Shown: positions 48,163 through 60,174 of the stretch, piece by piece
How positions within the stretch are numbered: the stretch's first letter is position 1
Layout: every line of letters begins with the position of its first letter
Source of the DNA: Sthenelais limicola
Lineage: Eukaryota; Annelida; Polychaeta; Phyllodocida; Sigalionidae
Direction: 5' to 3'
Length of the DNA: 64,000 bases
Assembly: GCA_942159475.1 (NCBI GenBank)
Contig: OW804096.1
Coordinates: forward strand, 39,369,744-39,433,743
Translations under genes and position numbers: made by a program
The notes under the pieces: model-generated
Told to the model about the DNA's origin: nothing
The model's database searches: none
The model's input: the letters and a program-made list of their open reading frames with translations, nothing else

Positions 48163-48301
48163 CATTCTTTGACTTTATCATTTTCTTGCTGACTCATGAT
48201 GGCTGCTGGCAAAGCATCCTGGGTAGCACATTGTGTCTGATGTTTCTTTTTGACTACATGTGTGAACATGGGGAAGTAGCACATGTCTGCTGCTGCTCTG
48301 A
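48163..48301 (-). CDS. Lectin gene exon: N-terminal half of C-type lectin domain
   Basis: A 139-bp exon, phase 1 in and phase 2 out, donor gtaggtct. It encodes VRAAADMCYFPMFTHVV, KKKHQTQCATQDALPAAIMS, QQENDKVKE plus a split Cys codon. CATQDALPAAIMSQQEN matches the C...G..L..I.S..EN block that opens the CTLD fold. The acceptor is ambiguous among CAG repeats (48301, or a few bases inside); this changes only a few alanines. The frame fits both neighbours. Confidence 0.82.
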
Positions 48302-48815
48302 CTGGTGCATGTAAATGAGTTTATAATATATGCATGCTTCAAAGTGTTCTTCTAGGATATTGATAGCCATACACAATAGTTATAATGTTGCATTTGGTTT
48401 ATCATAAGCTTATTTAAGATGTAGTAGTTTAACCCTTAAGAATCATTTCCTGCTTTAAAAATGCAATGTAACTTTGCAATATGAATCTTTGGATTATGTT
48501 AGTCTTTAGAATTGATACCATAAGATGGTGTAGATGAGAAAACATAGTTGGTCATTAGGGAGGTTCTGCAAACAAACCTCAATTACGTAACCGTATACGT
48601 ATCTTTTTCTTGAATTACGTCGCATTTTTATGTCAGAAAAATAAATTCTGAGATAAAACATTTTGCCTGATATTTAACGTTACGTTTTTCCCGCCATGTT
48701 TTACTGAACCTCTTTCTTCCTTCTAAGATATGTTTGAATATCAGAGGATACGTTTACGTTTACATATAGGTTAGGCTTGCTGAACCTCTCTATTATAGAT
48801 ATTAAAGCAACATAC
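48302..48815 (-). other. Lectin gene intron between CCP1 and CTLD
   Basis: AT-rich with TACGTTTAC-type repeats near 48590-48770. No exon or known element seen. Confidence 0.55.
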
Positions 48816-49091
48816 CAGTACAGACAATATTTGAAAGTGCCTCCGCCCAATCAGTGACAGATTCACACTCCATGGAGGTGCTAAGTCGGCCGTTACCAAA
48901 GAGGTAGCCTCGTTGACATGTGTATGTGACACTACAGCTCGTACTAACTTTGTCGGCATTTGTTAGGTTATGCGCAGTGTCACAGGGCAGTGAATACACC
49001 AGGGTGATACCTGAATACCACTGCAGGAAGATCAGTAAAAATAACACCCTCCTCCTCCTGAAGGGGGTCTCGGGAAGCATCTTCTTATAAC
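48816..49091 (-). CDS. Lectin gene first coding exon: signal peptide and first sushi domain
   Basis: The exon begins after acceptor ggtttataatacag with 11 non-coding bases. The ATG at 49080 is in good context (aagATGc). It encodes MLPETPFRRRRVLFLLIFLQ followed by WYSGITLVYSLP: a basic n-region, hydrophobic core and likely cleavage near VYS-LP. Then comes CCP1: CDTAHNLTNADK, CSVTYTCQRGYLFGNG, MECESVTDWAEAL, NIVCTG. It ends phase 1 at donor gtatgttg. CCP1 has five cysteines. The open frame extends to 49107 only through a TTG codon, so 49080 is the start. Confidence 0.92.
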
Positions 49092-51310
49092 CTGTATTAT
49101 AAACCAATTAGAGAGAAATGATCACTCTGCATGTAGCATCAATCAAAATATCTATGACGAGCTAGACGGGTCAGATTTTCAGAAAATGCACAATCTACAG
49201 TTCTACACATCTCTCACATTTTGCTAAATTAGAGTGACGATTGAAAAATACTAGGTATATCTGAGTATATTCTGTTTTGTATTCATTCAATAAATCTCTC
49301 TGGTTATATTGAACTGTATTTTGAACCTGATTTTCGCCTTTAAATCTTAGAGAACATACGTGTATGAATGCATGTACGTATGTATTGATGCATGGATGTA
49401 TGTGTATACATATAACATGTAAATTTGCAGAAGCTCCATATATATCAAAGTACTGGTGAAATTGCCTCTCCCTGGACGACGGGGCTATCTTAGTGAAGGC
49501 CAATTGTACATTTTCTGAAGACCTGACCCAGAAGCATTAGAACCTTCGGCAAAATTACAAAATGGAAAGTATCAAATCACTAATGAATCTGTCATAAAAT
49601 TAATTAATCATTGTGTGCACATACTTATTCTCAGCCTTGGGTGATCCCGGGACTAAATCACCTTAAGCAGGGACTAAAAGGATTAATAGCCCCAATGTCC
49701 ATCATTAATACTTTAATCTAAGTAGTGGGCAGTACCACATATCACTGAGTAGTCCTCGGGCCTTTGTTGTGCTGGTTCTGTAGGTGGAGAGGGCCTATTG
49801 ATTTGCTTGGGACTGGGCCTGTTGCATATAAAATCCTAACTTAAATACTTCTTGCTAGAATCTTTTCCCTGCGTATTCCCCTCATATGCAGGTCATGTGG
49901 AAAAAATGTATTACAATAAGTCTGGACCAAATATGATTTGGGAATGCATCTTTGAAAGGCACTACAGTTTTAAAGTTATTTTTTAAGTTTCAATATAATA
50001 TATCAAAACTTAAAACATAACTTGGAAACTGACCTGAAATAGTATTTCATTAGTAGCAGGTCAGGCATGAATGGTAGTCTATCGATACATTTATTTTTTA
50101 AGGTTCCCCCTGCCAAAGGCTGGGAGCTGTATTTTCATACTGAGAAAACCTTTTTAAATTAAGGCTCCACCACAAACGTTGGTGCCCATCCTCTTAAAGA
50201 CGAACACAACTCTGTCTCTTGCCACCTGAATTTCAGACTCATTTGCCAATACATCAAGGCAACTTAACGCTACAGAAAAGTAATAAAACTCTATTATACT
50301 ATTACACGCTAAGAAAAATCCCTAGATCTAGTAATTAAAAGCGTATAGTGAGTCATGTGTATCGCGTAATTAAATATAATATAATTCTACGCGGTAGCAG
50401 GCATTGGGATAACGCAATGCGGGGATTAGGAAATCAGTCAGGCGCGCACAAAAGGGAAGGCCTGCCTACCCATTGTCTTAAGTAACACCTGGCAGACAGG
50501 CTTTCTCTGTATATAACTAGGTGCGAATATGAATACATATCCATCCAATAACCCTAACCTGACCTAACTAATAAGCAGTGAATTGACTATGAAAATCGGA
50601 GAATATCTAATCAGAAATTAAATCGAATCATTTTATTGTTCTATATTCCATGATCGATATATTCATGTTGGACAATTACTAATAAAACTACTCTATACGG
50701 TAACCTTAAAAACACAAGGATATATTCAATGCAATGTCTTAAGATTTGGTACACCTATTCATATGACTAAGGGGAATGACTCCTTCAAAAATAGGAAGAT
50801 TCCAACAAAGAGATCTTGTGAATAAATTACTTTGAAAAATATTGATATATAATAATGATGTAAAATACATTTTATATCGTTTCGAACGACTTGATGCGGC
50901 CGACGAAATTAATTTATTACGAAGAAACTAATCGTCCGATTGGCATGGCATCAGCATGGCTGTCTTCCTGACATTCATGGGGTTCATGGGATAATTTTTA
51001 TATTCAAATCGGATGCATTTTGAGGGAGTTATGAGCTATCTAAAGCTGAAAGCAATATTCTTAAGTTTTCTTTTATATTGTGACAAATTTTCCTGTAACT
51101 CATCACACATATACCTGGATATATTCAATATATATTCCTGAAAAAAAATATTCCCTGCTCTTCCTCTCCTTTCCCGCCCATCTCTTTCTTACTTTCTTTC
51201 AATTGCAATCCTCCTGTCTGCCTCTCCCCCTCCTTCTCTCTCTATTCCTCCATCTCTCTCCCACACACACTATTAGCATTCAGATTGATTAGTTGAGGCC
51301 TTGTTCATAG
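49092..51310. other. Intron or spacer right of the lectin coding exons
   Basis: No coding exon seen. It holds a family 2 MITE (49168-49529) and worn MITE family 1 pieces (50700-50870 and terminus at 51080-51112). If the upstream exon candidates are right, this is all 5' UTR intron. Confidence 0.5.
49168..49529 (+). mobile_element. MITE family 2 copy with internal insertion
   Basis: Starts GGGTCAGATTTTCAGAAAATG and ends GTACATTTTCTGAAGACCTGACCCA. About 120 bp of extra sequence, including ATGTATG-type repeats, sits between 49345 and 49480. Confidence 0.75.
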
Positions 51311-51311
51311 C

Positions 51312-51382
51312 TGGTTCTGTGGTGTAGTGGTTATGATGCTTGCTTGTTAATCACAAGGTTGTTAGATCGAACCCAAGCATGT
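51312..51382 (+). tRNA. tRNA-Asn-like sequence, probably pseudogene or SINE head
   Basis: Resembles animal tRNA-Asn(GTT) in order: TCTGTGGTGTAGTGGTTA, then TTGTTAATC (anticodon GTT), AAGGTTG, and GATCGAACCCA in place of the TTCGA box B. Box A is good, but box B is damaged and the acceptor stems do not pair fully. A run of eight T follows within 10 bases. Likely a degraded copy or the tRNA-derived head of a SINE. Confidence 0.5.
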
Positions 51383-52293
51383 TCAGGTTTTTTTTCTCTG
51401 CTTTCTCACACCGTCATGGGTGAGTGCACACGCCTTCACGCACTGCCGCCCACGGATAGTCGCGCCACCACTTCATGCTCTGTCGCACAGGCAGGGGATT
51501 AGGGAATTTCGTTAGCTTTGTCAGGGATTCCAATTACGCGATTGAGTACTACGGGATACGATATTTTGGAGGGATATTTCCAGCATTTCCTCTTCAAAAT
51601 ACGCAATCGGCGTTTAGAGTGTATGCTACAACCCCTTGAAACAAATTGCCAATATGTAGACATTCAGAAAGAGCATGCTTTTCTAACCCCTATTACATAA
51701 TTTCATCAATGCTAGCTATTAAATAAGAAAGATATGAGGGAAAGTTTACTGTCACATGAGTAAACAATACACCGTTTCATCGAGCATGCGAATTGAGCTT
51801 CACTTGACTGAAGAAGTAAAGGTTGGGTTAGAAAAAACTAAGGTCCCACTGCCCTCCCATTGGATTAAGCCTGACGCTTGGACACACCGCATCACGTTTG
51901 CTCACAAAACTCACATATAGGATTAAACATGTAATTGCTGTTCTCATATACCAAAAGGAGTATATGAAGTATTCATCAGGTGAAAATAAACTACTTCAAA
52001 TGACTTAATAAAGAATTTAGATGAGTTTGAAGAGAGGTTGACTGGGCCTTAGCTTTCCTTGAGTCACCGCGCATCGAGCGAGCGGGCAAGTTTGGTTTAA
52101 GGGGGATTGCCCAGTCGCTATAACTCGAGGCAAGTTATGTTTATACAGAGGCAGAAGTAGGACTTCTATTTGTTGCAGAAATCGCAACAGATTGAAGGAA
52201 CCCTGGATGTATCTAGTGTGTCCACAGTAGTTTTCTCTCATATACCCCTTTTTAGAAATCGAAAAATATTGGAATATTTGTGTGGCATCTCCC
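51383..52293. other. Spacer, no gene seen
   Basis: No coding signal. The sequence just after the tRNA-like region could be the body of a SINE, but no second copy is visible in the window to test this. Confidence 0.4.
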
Positions 52294-53442
52294 TATGAGG
52301 CGCGCAGTGTTACCTTCATAATTCAGTGGTTTTCTGGTAGTCAGAAAGACCAAATTTAAAAATACAACCACAAAATTTTTTTAAAACTGACACCAAATAA
52401 ATAAATCCTGGGACAAAATAAATAAATGCAGTTGACAGAATTAAAAGGTATAATGACCAAATTAATAAATACAGACACAAAATTATTAAATAATCACTGA
52501 ATTAATAAATAGGGATACAAAATAAATAAATAGTCACCGAATTAATAAATAGAGATACAAAATTAATGAATACAGAGACAAAATTAATAAATACAGTGAC
52601 CAAACTAAATTGTGAAAACCAAATAAAAAGTACTGATACCAAATTAATAAATACACTCACCGAATTAATAAATACACTCACCGAATTAATAAATACACTC
52701 ACCAAATTAATAAATACACTCACCAAATTAATAAATACACTCACCAAATTTATAAATAGACTCACCAAATTAATAAATACACTCACCAAATTAATAAATA
52801 CACTCACCAAATTAATAACTACACTCACCAAATTAATAAATACACTCACCAAATTAAAAGGTACAGACCAAATTAAAAGTACACACAAAATTAATAAATC
52901 AAGTCACCAAATGAATAAATAAAAACACCAAATTAATCAAGGCAACCACCAAATAAATGAATACAAAGACCGAATTAATAAATACATCTGCCATTATTTA
53001 ATTCGGTACTCCTCTCACACACACCAGGTGGCAGCTCCAGTGAGAAGAAAAATAGTCCCAGTTGAGTGGGGGGGACTTGGTGAGTATTTTTTTAATTTGG
53101 TGTGTTTATTTATTAATTTGGTGACTATTTATTAATTCTGTCTCTGTATTTATTAATTTGGCATTTCTATTTAAAATTCTGTGACTATTTATTAATTTTG
53201 TCTCTGTATTTATAATTTGGTGACTATTAATTAATTCGGTGATTATTTATAAATTTTGTGTCTGTATTTATTACTTCAGTACTTATACTTTTTAATTCTG
53301 TCCACTGCATTTATTCATTCTGTCCCAGCATTTATTTATTTGGTATCATTTTTAAAAATGTTTTGTGGTTGTATTTTAAAATTCAGTCTGTCTGACTACC
53401 AGAAAAACACTGAATTATGTAGGTAACACTTGGCGCCTCATA
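52294..53442. mobile_element. 1.15-kb fold-back element with internal tandem repeats
   Basis: The outer ends are inverted: TATGAGGCGCGCAGTGTTACC on the left and GGTAACACTTGGCGCCTCATA on the right. Homology continues inward through CATAATTCAGTG, TTTTCTGGTAGTCAGA and CAAATAAATAAAT blocks. The left arm contains the 21-bp array. The right arm carries the opposite-strand version of the same AATTAATAAATA motif. Open frames on both strands of the array are repeat artefacts. Confidence 0.82.
52643..52860. repeat. 21-bp minisatellite (ACCAAATTAATAAATACACTC)
   Basis: About ten copies, lying in the left arm of the fold-back element. Because 21 is a multiple of three, both strands give open seven-residue repeats that are not evidence of a protein. 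Confidence 0.93.
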
Positions 53443-54019
53443 TCTCCCCAGGTTAGTGGTAATGACCTCTTTGTGCATAAATATATGTCTCTGTGTCCCT
53501 GTGGTGTAACCCAGGTGGAATCACTTGCACCTGAGGTGTGTCCCCCAAGCATGCTTCATCCATCATTTCTTACAAAAATTGTAATCAAATAGTTCAGGCT
53601 TCTTTCTGATGTGACATGCTAATGTATTTTAACAGTATGGAAAACGAACACTTGGCCAATAACTCACAGAAATCGTGATTCGTTTCTATGAGTAATAACG
53701 AACTTACTAACCTCTTGAAAAGTTGGCTTCTCCCATATATAAGTATGGGAAGAGGGACTTTATAACCTAAAACGTTAGTTCTGAATTCTACCGACGGTGA
53801 TGCGACTCTATCCGAAACGGTCTATAGTTTGAGAAATTTATGTTGAACATTGACAAATTGAGATTGAACTTTCCCATTTCTTACATCACTATAATGCCTC
53901 ATCTTACATATAATGTCATTTCTTTGGCTCAGCATTTAGACAAGCTGAATAATCATATAGCCAGAGATCGGCAACACTTCGTATATATACTACTTACATA
54001 GGAGGAAATGCACGGCGCT
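53443..54019. other. Spacer, no gene seen
   Basis: Nothing recognised. Confidence 0.4.
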
Positions 54020-54497
54020 TGAGGCTGCTACTTCTCCCATTACTATGACAGTCTATTGCTCCTGTGTCTTTAGAAGCAGGAGCAAGTAACTGAAGGTAAC
54101 CGGAATGGGTGCTATTGGCATGTTGCGTCTACCGCTACTTCTACCACTACTTCTACCACTAATCAGAATCAGTTAGCAAACAACATTTTACATTTATTTG
54201 GAAATGAATGCATCAAGTAACGTGAGTAGTAAGGTGGTGCCAGTGCTCCGCTTCAACTCCTGCTATTTCCCGCTACATCAGCTACCAAGTAGCAACCTTT
54301 TCATACGACATGTTTGATAGAAGTGGGAGCATTCTACACTTCTAAAATGCGCCAAAAGTAACGGGGAGTAACATGGCTATGTAGCGGGACCAAATATTAT
54401 AGCACCCATTCCCGTTACTGCTCCTGCTTCCATAACCAAGAAGCAGTAGCGTGGGAAGTAGCGGGAGAAGTAGCGGGGCAGTGGAACCCACCCTAAA
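54020..54497. mobile_element. Fold-back MITE, right end AGTGGAACCCACCCT
   Basis: GCTACTTCTCCC near the left end is inverted as GGGAGAAGTAGCGG near the right. AGCAGGAGCAAGTAACTG and GGAATGGGTGCTAT on the left are mirrored by ATAGCACCCATTCCCGTTACTGCTCC on the right. The right terminus CAGTGGAACCCACCCTA matches the element at 595 in style. The left terminus is worn. Confidence 0.65.
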
Positions 54498-57400
54498 TGT
54501 AAATGTCATTCTCCTTTAGGCAGTAAAAGGAAACACTATTTTGAACTTGTTATACCTCACATGATATTGCGGTAAATCAAATTACGGCATAGTTCTTTTT
54601 TAAACAGATTTTATTTCGTGACATATTTCACATAAGTGATACATTTCAATGAAACGAAAATTTCCTGTTATAAATGATAGATGCAGAACTTAATTTCTCT
54701 GAGACATACAAAAACAATTCAATCCTTACAATGTTTAGGTAGTTCAACCATATACCTAATCACCTCACGATGAGTGGCTACCTATCCGTAATTGTTGGGC
54801 CAGTAACTATACGTGTCCCGAAAGATTTAGCTAAGCAATATAGAACAATACATGTATACATATTTTTGTATTTTTGCCGCTTAAAATAATGAAGAAAAAC
54901 TACCCGCATGCCATAAAACAATGAGGAAGGGAGGTAAAGGTAGGGAAGGTAATAAAGGAGAAAGCGTGAGAGGAAGGGCGAAGAAGGGAAAAGAGGGAGA
55001 GGGTGAAGAGGGGAGGGGTGGTGAAAGATCAGAGGGGAGGGGGAGTTCAATGAAATAGAGAAACAGTGAGACGGGGGGGGGGGGGGTGAGGCAGGGAGAG
55101 TAAAAGAGCAAAGGCGGGGAGAGAAGGGGAGGGGAGAGAGTGTGAGAGGAATAGGGTACTTTCCTAGTATACAATATATAATATATAAGTACAGCACAAT
55201 TGATGACGAATTCCTACCCTATGTGCACAAATATGGCGGCCTGTGTTCCAAATATGGTCCGCAGGTGTGAATAACTAGGCTCCAGCTACAGGTAGCCGCC
55301 CGTCCACACTTGTGGACACCCCCATTACCACTTGGGACTGGACAAGCAAGGTTGTCCATTGGACGCTTCATGTACCACCTTATTTTCATTTGAGGAAAAA
55401 GAGAGTATAACTACTGAGAATGTACACTGAATTGACATTGATTAGAAGAACACATGTAATTGTTGTTGCTGATGTTGCGACGACAATGATTTTATTATTA
55501 TATTTTACATAAAGGATTATCAAACAGTTTTGGGCCAATAGAAGCTACATGAAGCTTGCATAGGGCGGCTCTGTAAACTCACCAATCAACCTTTTGATTA
55601 AGTATATCACCTATACCTCTGCCCTTTAAATTACAATATAAATATTATATTTTGAAAAACGGTAGTGGAAAGTCAGTGTTCTAATTTGTGTTTTTATGAT
55701 GTATTTCATTAAATAGTTTACTTAATTTTAACATCTCCTTTGGCAAAGTAATTTCTTAATATCAATGCTTGTTTCTTCTCTACAACTATTTAAAGTTATT
55801 TTAAAGCATTTAAATCACCTGTATCACACCTCTCTACCAATTCTCCATAACTATTAGATAAATCTATACATTGACAAACAGTTCCAGAATAAGTCACAGT
55901 TGTTGCTTAACTATAAAGCGTCCTATTACCAACCTCATGAAGCCTGCTAAGGCCGGCTAATTGTACACATGTTTGGCACCGGAAATAATTAGTCATGTGA
56001 CCTAACGTATATTTTCAAACATCAACATGAATATGGAGCCTATGGAGGATACAGAAGGAGAGGCATTTTAGGGAACCTTCTATTCATATATGGTAAGTAA
56101 TTAGGTTCCTAAGAAATATGGTGAACGGATGAGCTAAAAATGTACATGTTCTATGGTATAGAGATATCACAATATAGGCAGTCTTGCTGTGCGTAAATTA
56201 CAAGTCAAATACCACCCAAAATGTCAGTGATATGACTTGCACAAACTAATTGAAATATTCTCTATTCTCTTGAACTATTCAAATGGTTGCATGAGTCCTT
56301 TGGGATCGTTGGTGTGAACGCTTAAATAATGACACTTTCCTGTCGCCACCAGGGCGTTATGCTCGGTCAAATAACCCCCTGTGAAAACGCTAAAACCTCT
56401 GCCGGGGTGACAGCAGGAGAGTCCGCCGACCTCCGCCGACCTCCGCACCCCTACTCCCGTCTCAAGCCTCACAAATTAATATTTTCTTAAGTGACTTATT
56501 CCCAAGATACCTTTGTTGGATTACTCGCAGTTTTTAGACCTGGGTCCCAAAAGACCTGTATTCGAAACAGCTATTGAAAATCCACCTAGAAATTGATAAA
56601 TGTCTAACCTCAAAATAGGGTAATGATCCTCACAATCCTGGCCCTGTTGTATGGTAGTTAATATGTATATGCTTATGTAGAACGTTTACATTCCCTTGCC
56701 ATTTTTGTATCCAATAATAGGCTAACATCTCATGTCCCTCAGAGTAATCAATTCAATTAAATCCAGCACAATCTTTATTTTTCCACTGAAATAATTATTG
56801 ATATTGGTCTCTCATCCCATGTGTAAGAAATTCACAGCACAGAGCCACAAATATAGGTTGGACTTGATGCTCCTATGCGCACAGAATGAATAACCAAAAT
56901 AGGTATAGCTTCATAACTTGACATAAGGTGTCAAGAAAATGCCACCCCACCCCCTGCCTCACCCCCGTCCATTGGCATGACTAGCTCAATAGCTAAGCGC
57001 AAGTGTTAGTAGGTGTGAAATACGCAATATATCTGTTAATAGTGGATTCGGCAGAGATATTTTGCACACTGCAGGGTTGTTTTTTCAAACAAATTATTGA
57101 TCTTAGATTGCATTGGTACTTAACAAATAAAGCATAGGTATATTTGCTTGTGTGTGTGACTGGATTATATACATGTGTTATTATTTGATATTTTTATTAT
57201 TATATTGCAGTGATACGTCTAAATGTCAGGAGGCCAGAAATATAGAAGAACAATAGAGAATACCGGGAATAGTTATTGATGAATATTGACCAAAGAATTA
57301 TCTTTACTTTTATTTCATTCCTGATTAGAAGAGATAAATTAAATTCCCAAATTACGGTGTTAAGTTCCTGTACATTATATACATGTTTGTTCAAGCAATT

Positions 57401-57735
57401 CTGGTTTCTCCTAAGACAACCAAATTTTGTTTATCTATATTATTGTTGCCTTATTACATATAATATGCTCCCATGATTTCAATTTAATTCAATCTTTACT
57501 TTATGCTTATATTATATGTTGTTATAAAATGCAATAAAGAGAAATACAAAACAATATTTCAGTGTTATCTGCTTTCTTCATCTTTATATTTCCATGGCGG
57601 TACAATTTGTTACATATTTAGAATAAGCAGCAGAGGAAGGCACACTACCTGATTCCCCTGTATACCTAGTTAAATGAATATCCCCACCCCTCCACCCACA
57701 TAAGCTGTATTGAGTGTTCAAAAGATGACTTATGG
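54498..57735. other. Spacer with purine tract, no gene seen
   Basis: No coding exon. A polypurine stretch spans about 54,915-55,145 and includes G14 at 55073-55086. Pieces at 54,600-55,260 resemble sequence near 61,800-62,290. A MITE family 1 fragment lies at about 56,461-56,530. Confidence 0.45.
54915..55145. repeat. Polypurine tract with G14 run
   Basis: About 230 bp almost entirely A and G on the plus strand, GGGAGAGGAAGGG-like, containing fourteen consecutive G. The open frames on the minus strand (Pro/Ser/Leu-rich) are composition artefacts. Confidence 0.9.
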
Positions 57736-57736
57736 A

Positions 57737-57776
57737 CGGCTACAGTAACACACCTACAGGTGAGTTACTGTAGCCG
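57737..57776. repeat. Perfect hairpin with a second half-copy
   Basis: CGGCTACAGTAAC at 57737-57749 is exactly inverted at 57764-57776, and the loop itself holds CACCT/AGGTG. A further GGCTACAGTAACACACCTGTAG lies about 30 bp downstream, near 57808. Confidence 0.75.
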
Positions 57777-57844
57777 CCCATGGACAGCTATATAGCCGTC
57801 CAAGGGTGGCTACAGTAACACACCTGTAGCTGCGCGACTGGTTA

Positions 57845-60174
57845 CGTTTGGCCAGGGTGAAAGATGGCCGTGGGAGGCTTCAGTAAGCCTGCTTTGGAAA
57901 GCTAACATCTGGCTTGCGGACATAGGGATATATGTGCCAATATGTAATCAATAATTTTGTGTTTACAAACATTTTCAGTACACCAATTTGAGTGTGCATA
58001 GCCAATAGACGAAGCATTTCATGTTATGAGTTGATCCACATGGAAACCACACTTAACAATTTCATCCATCTTTTATTCATACATTGCCTAGAGCATTACG
58101 AGATAAAGTCTACAAAATATCATTCCCTTTCATCAAAAGATATGGGAAAGTGAAAAGGTGTGACTGTCATATTTAATTATTCAATATAATGCATAGTCAA
58201 TAAAACTATAAAGATTCATCCGATTGGATGATGTTTTACATCAATAATACTGACGAAATACAATCTGTTTCAACAACATAATCTATCAAGCCTTACTAAA
58301 CTAAAGGTTTTGCCATATTTGTAATTACATGCGTCACTGTCAATGCGCGGGGATCCATGAAACAAAGAATAGGTTTGCGTGCGGGGACGGAGTACCGCTA
58401 TATAGTGGGGATCCCGGTAGTTTTTATTCTGCTGCTTATACTTATACTTAGTGAGGAATATATTAAGGTTTATATTAAGGTTTAAGGTTTAATATTATCC
58501 CAAATATTAAGGTTTTGTGGGTATCTTTTGTTTTTCACTAGCTTCCAAGCAAGCTTGTTGATGATGCTCATTGTCAAAATAGGTTGTAACTTTCTAAGAA
58601 GATCCTAAACAACAAATTCTGGCCCAATTCTGCCCCCCCCCCCACACACACATCCAAATGGCACTGTTTCAAATGGACCATACGTGTACACAGTATATGC
58701 ACCATTAAAACTTAATTTAGCAGGAGGCAAGAGTAGATCTACAACAAAATAGTAAGGAATGGAATACCCAAAAAAGGTAGGCTTATTCCCTACCATGAAA
58801 TATAGGATAGATCCTCCTCCCTCCCGTCTCCCCTGACTTAAACCCTGCCCACACACAGCCGATTTGCCTTCCGATTGCCCCCCGATTTGGGTCTTCCGAT
58901 GAATCCTAGGATTTCATTTCCAATCCTGGTTTAGGTTATTTCATAAACATAAACCAGGATTTGAAATTAGATCAAAGCATACCATAACACTACTTTTATT
59001 GGACCCCACTTATAGCACCTCTCCAGAGGAATGCATGTATAATATAACTGTGAGGATGAGTGTATGGGTTGTAGGGTATGGGTGATGAGTGATTGAGAAT
59101 TGATTGTTTTGTTTATTTATCTATACTATCTAGAGTAATGCTAAATATATCTTGATTCCTTTGTTGAACATTTCATCCATCAAAAACAACAAATGATAAT
59201 TAAGAAATTCATCAATAGCAATTAGAGGTATAGTACCCTAATGTAACATATCTATGTGACATCAGTAACATACTAAAACAGATACATTTGAGTTTGGGGT
59301 TCTCTATATCGCGTACCATCAACACTTTATATTCAATGTGAAAGAATTTTCAGAAATATATAAAATATTAATCAAATATAGATCTAGAATAATAAAAGGC
59401 CTGACATTTAACCTACAAACAGCAACTACTATATTAGTAAGATTTTTCACGGATAAAAAGGACCAAATCGGGGTGGGAAGCTGAGTTGATGGCCTTGGAA
59501 AGCAGATTTAATATAAATTAATTCACTTCAAAGTTGAGTTCTATCATTTATCTTGGCTATTTCTATTATACTATTGTGAATATTAGTGATTTTGAATTGT
59601 TTCAAGTATGATAAAAAATACAATAAGGCCTGTGATGCTGAACGTGTTGCCTAACGTCAGCAGGCAGTGATGCTAGGCAATGGGGGAGTTGGTGGGATGA
59701 GGAGGAGGTGTGTAGGGCGAGGGGAAGAATCAGAGGATGAAATCTGGATAGTTTAGAACGGGTGGAGACAGGTCAGAATTTTGGAGAATTATATGAAGAA
59801 GGAGTCCTTTCTAGTAGCTCCTTAATTTATGGTTATTAATTAATGCTTATTCTCCCTCTCCTCCTCTCTTCTCCCTCCTCCATATACTCTCCCACTCCCC
59901 CTCTCTCTCCCCTCTCTCTACCGTCGCTCCCCTCTCTGTCTCACGCTCTCTCAATCACTTCTCTCTCCCTCATAAATGTTATTATACATATAATATTTTT
60001 ATTCTGACAAGTTTTACAAAATACAATCAATCAGAATAGGATAACGCATCATCTGCTGAGCAGGTCTTGATAATTATCAAGAAGTACTATACATATTATG
60101 TGTAAAGTCAAAGAGAATAGAAAGAGATTCCTTCCTAAACTTGAAGAAAGATGGGAAGCATGTTATGTTCTTAC
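57845..60174. other. Spacer, no gene seen
   Basis: No exon recognised. The sequence at 58,020-58,250 resembles 62,070-62,290 (CCATCTTTTATTYATACATTG and following blocks). A CT-rich stretch lies at 59,850-59,960. Confidence 0.45.

Larger units (their letters stand above)
45080..49091 (-). other. Sushi / C-type lectin gene, 3' end unresolved
   Basis: Gene span for five minus-strand exons that join in frame to 331 codons plus one base. Domain order is signal peptide, CCP1, C-type lectin domain (two exons), CCP2, CCP3. It encodes a secreted, probably calcium-dependent carbohydrate-binding protein of the kind often found in invertebrate innate immunity or extracellular matrix. All sushi exons are phase 1-1, the classic shuffling unit. 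The last visible exon ends at a donor (gtacgt). Either further exons lie left, or intron retention gives a 23-residue tail and a stop at 45012. The first exon has a splice acceptor just before the ATG, so non-coding 5' exons lie to the right. Confidence 0.88.

Noticed and set aside
52502..52922. Open frames with seven-residue repeats (INTLTKL and its antisense)
   Set aside because: The 21-bp minisatellite is a multiple of three, so it stays open on both strands. It sits in the arm of a fold-back element.
54778..55197. 139-residue Pro/Ser/Leu-rich frame
   Set aside because: Antisense of a polypurine tract including G14. Composition alone explains it.
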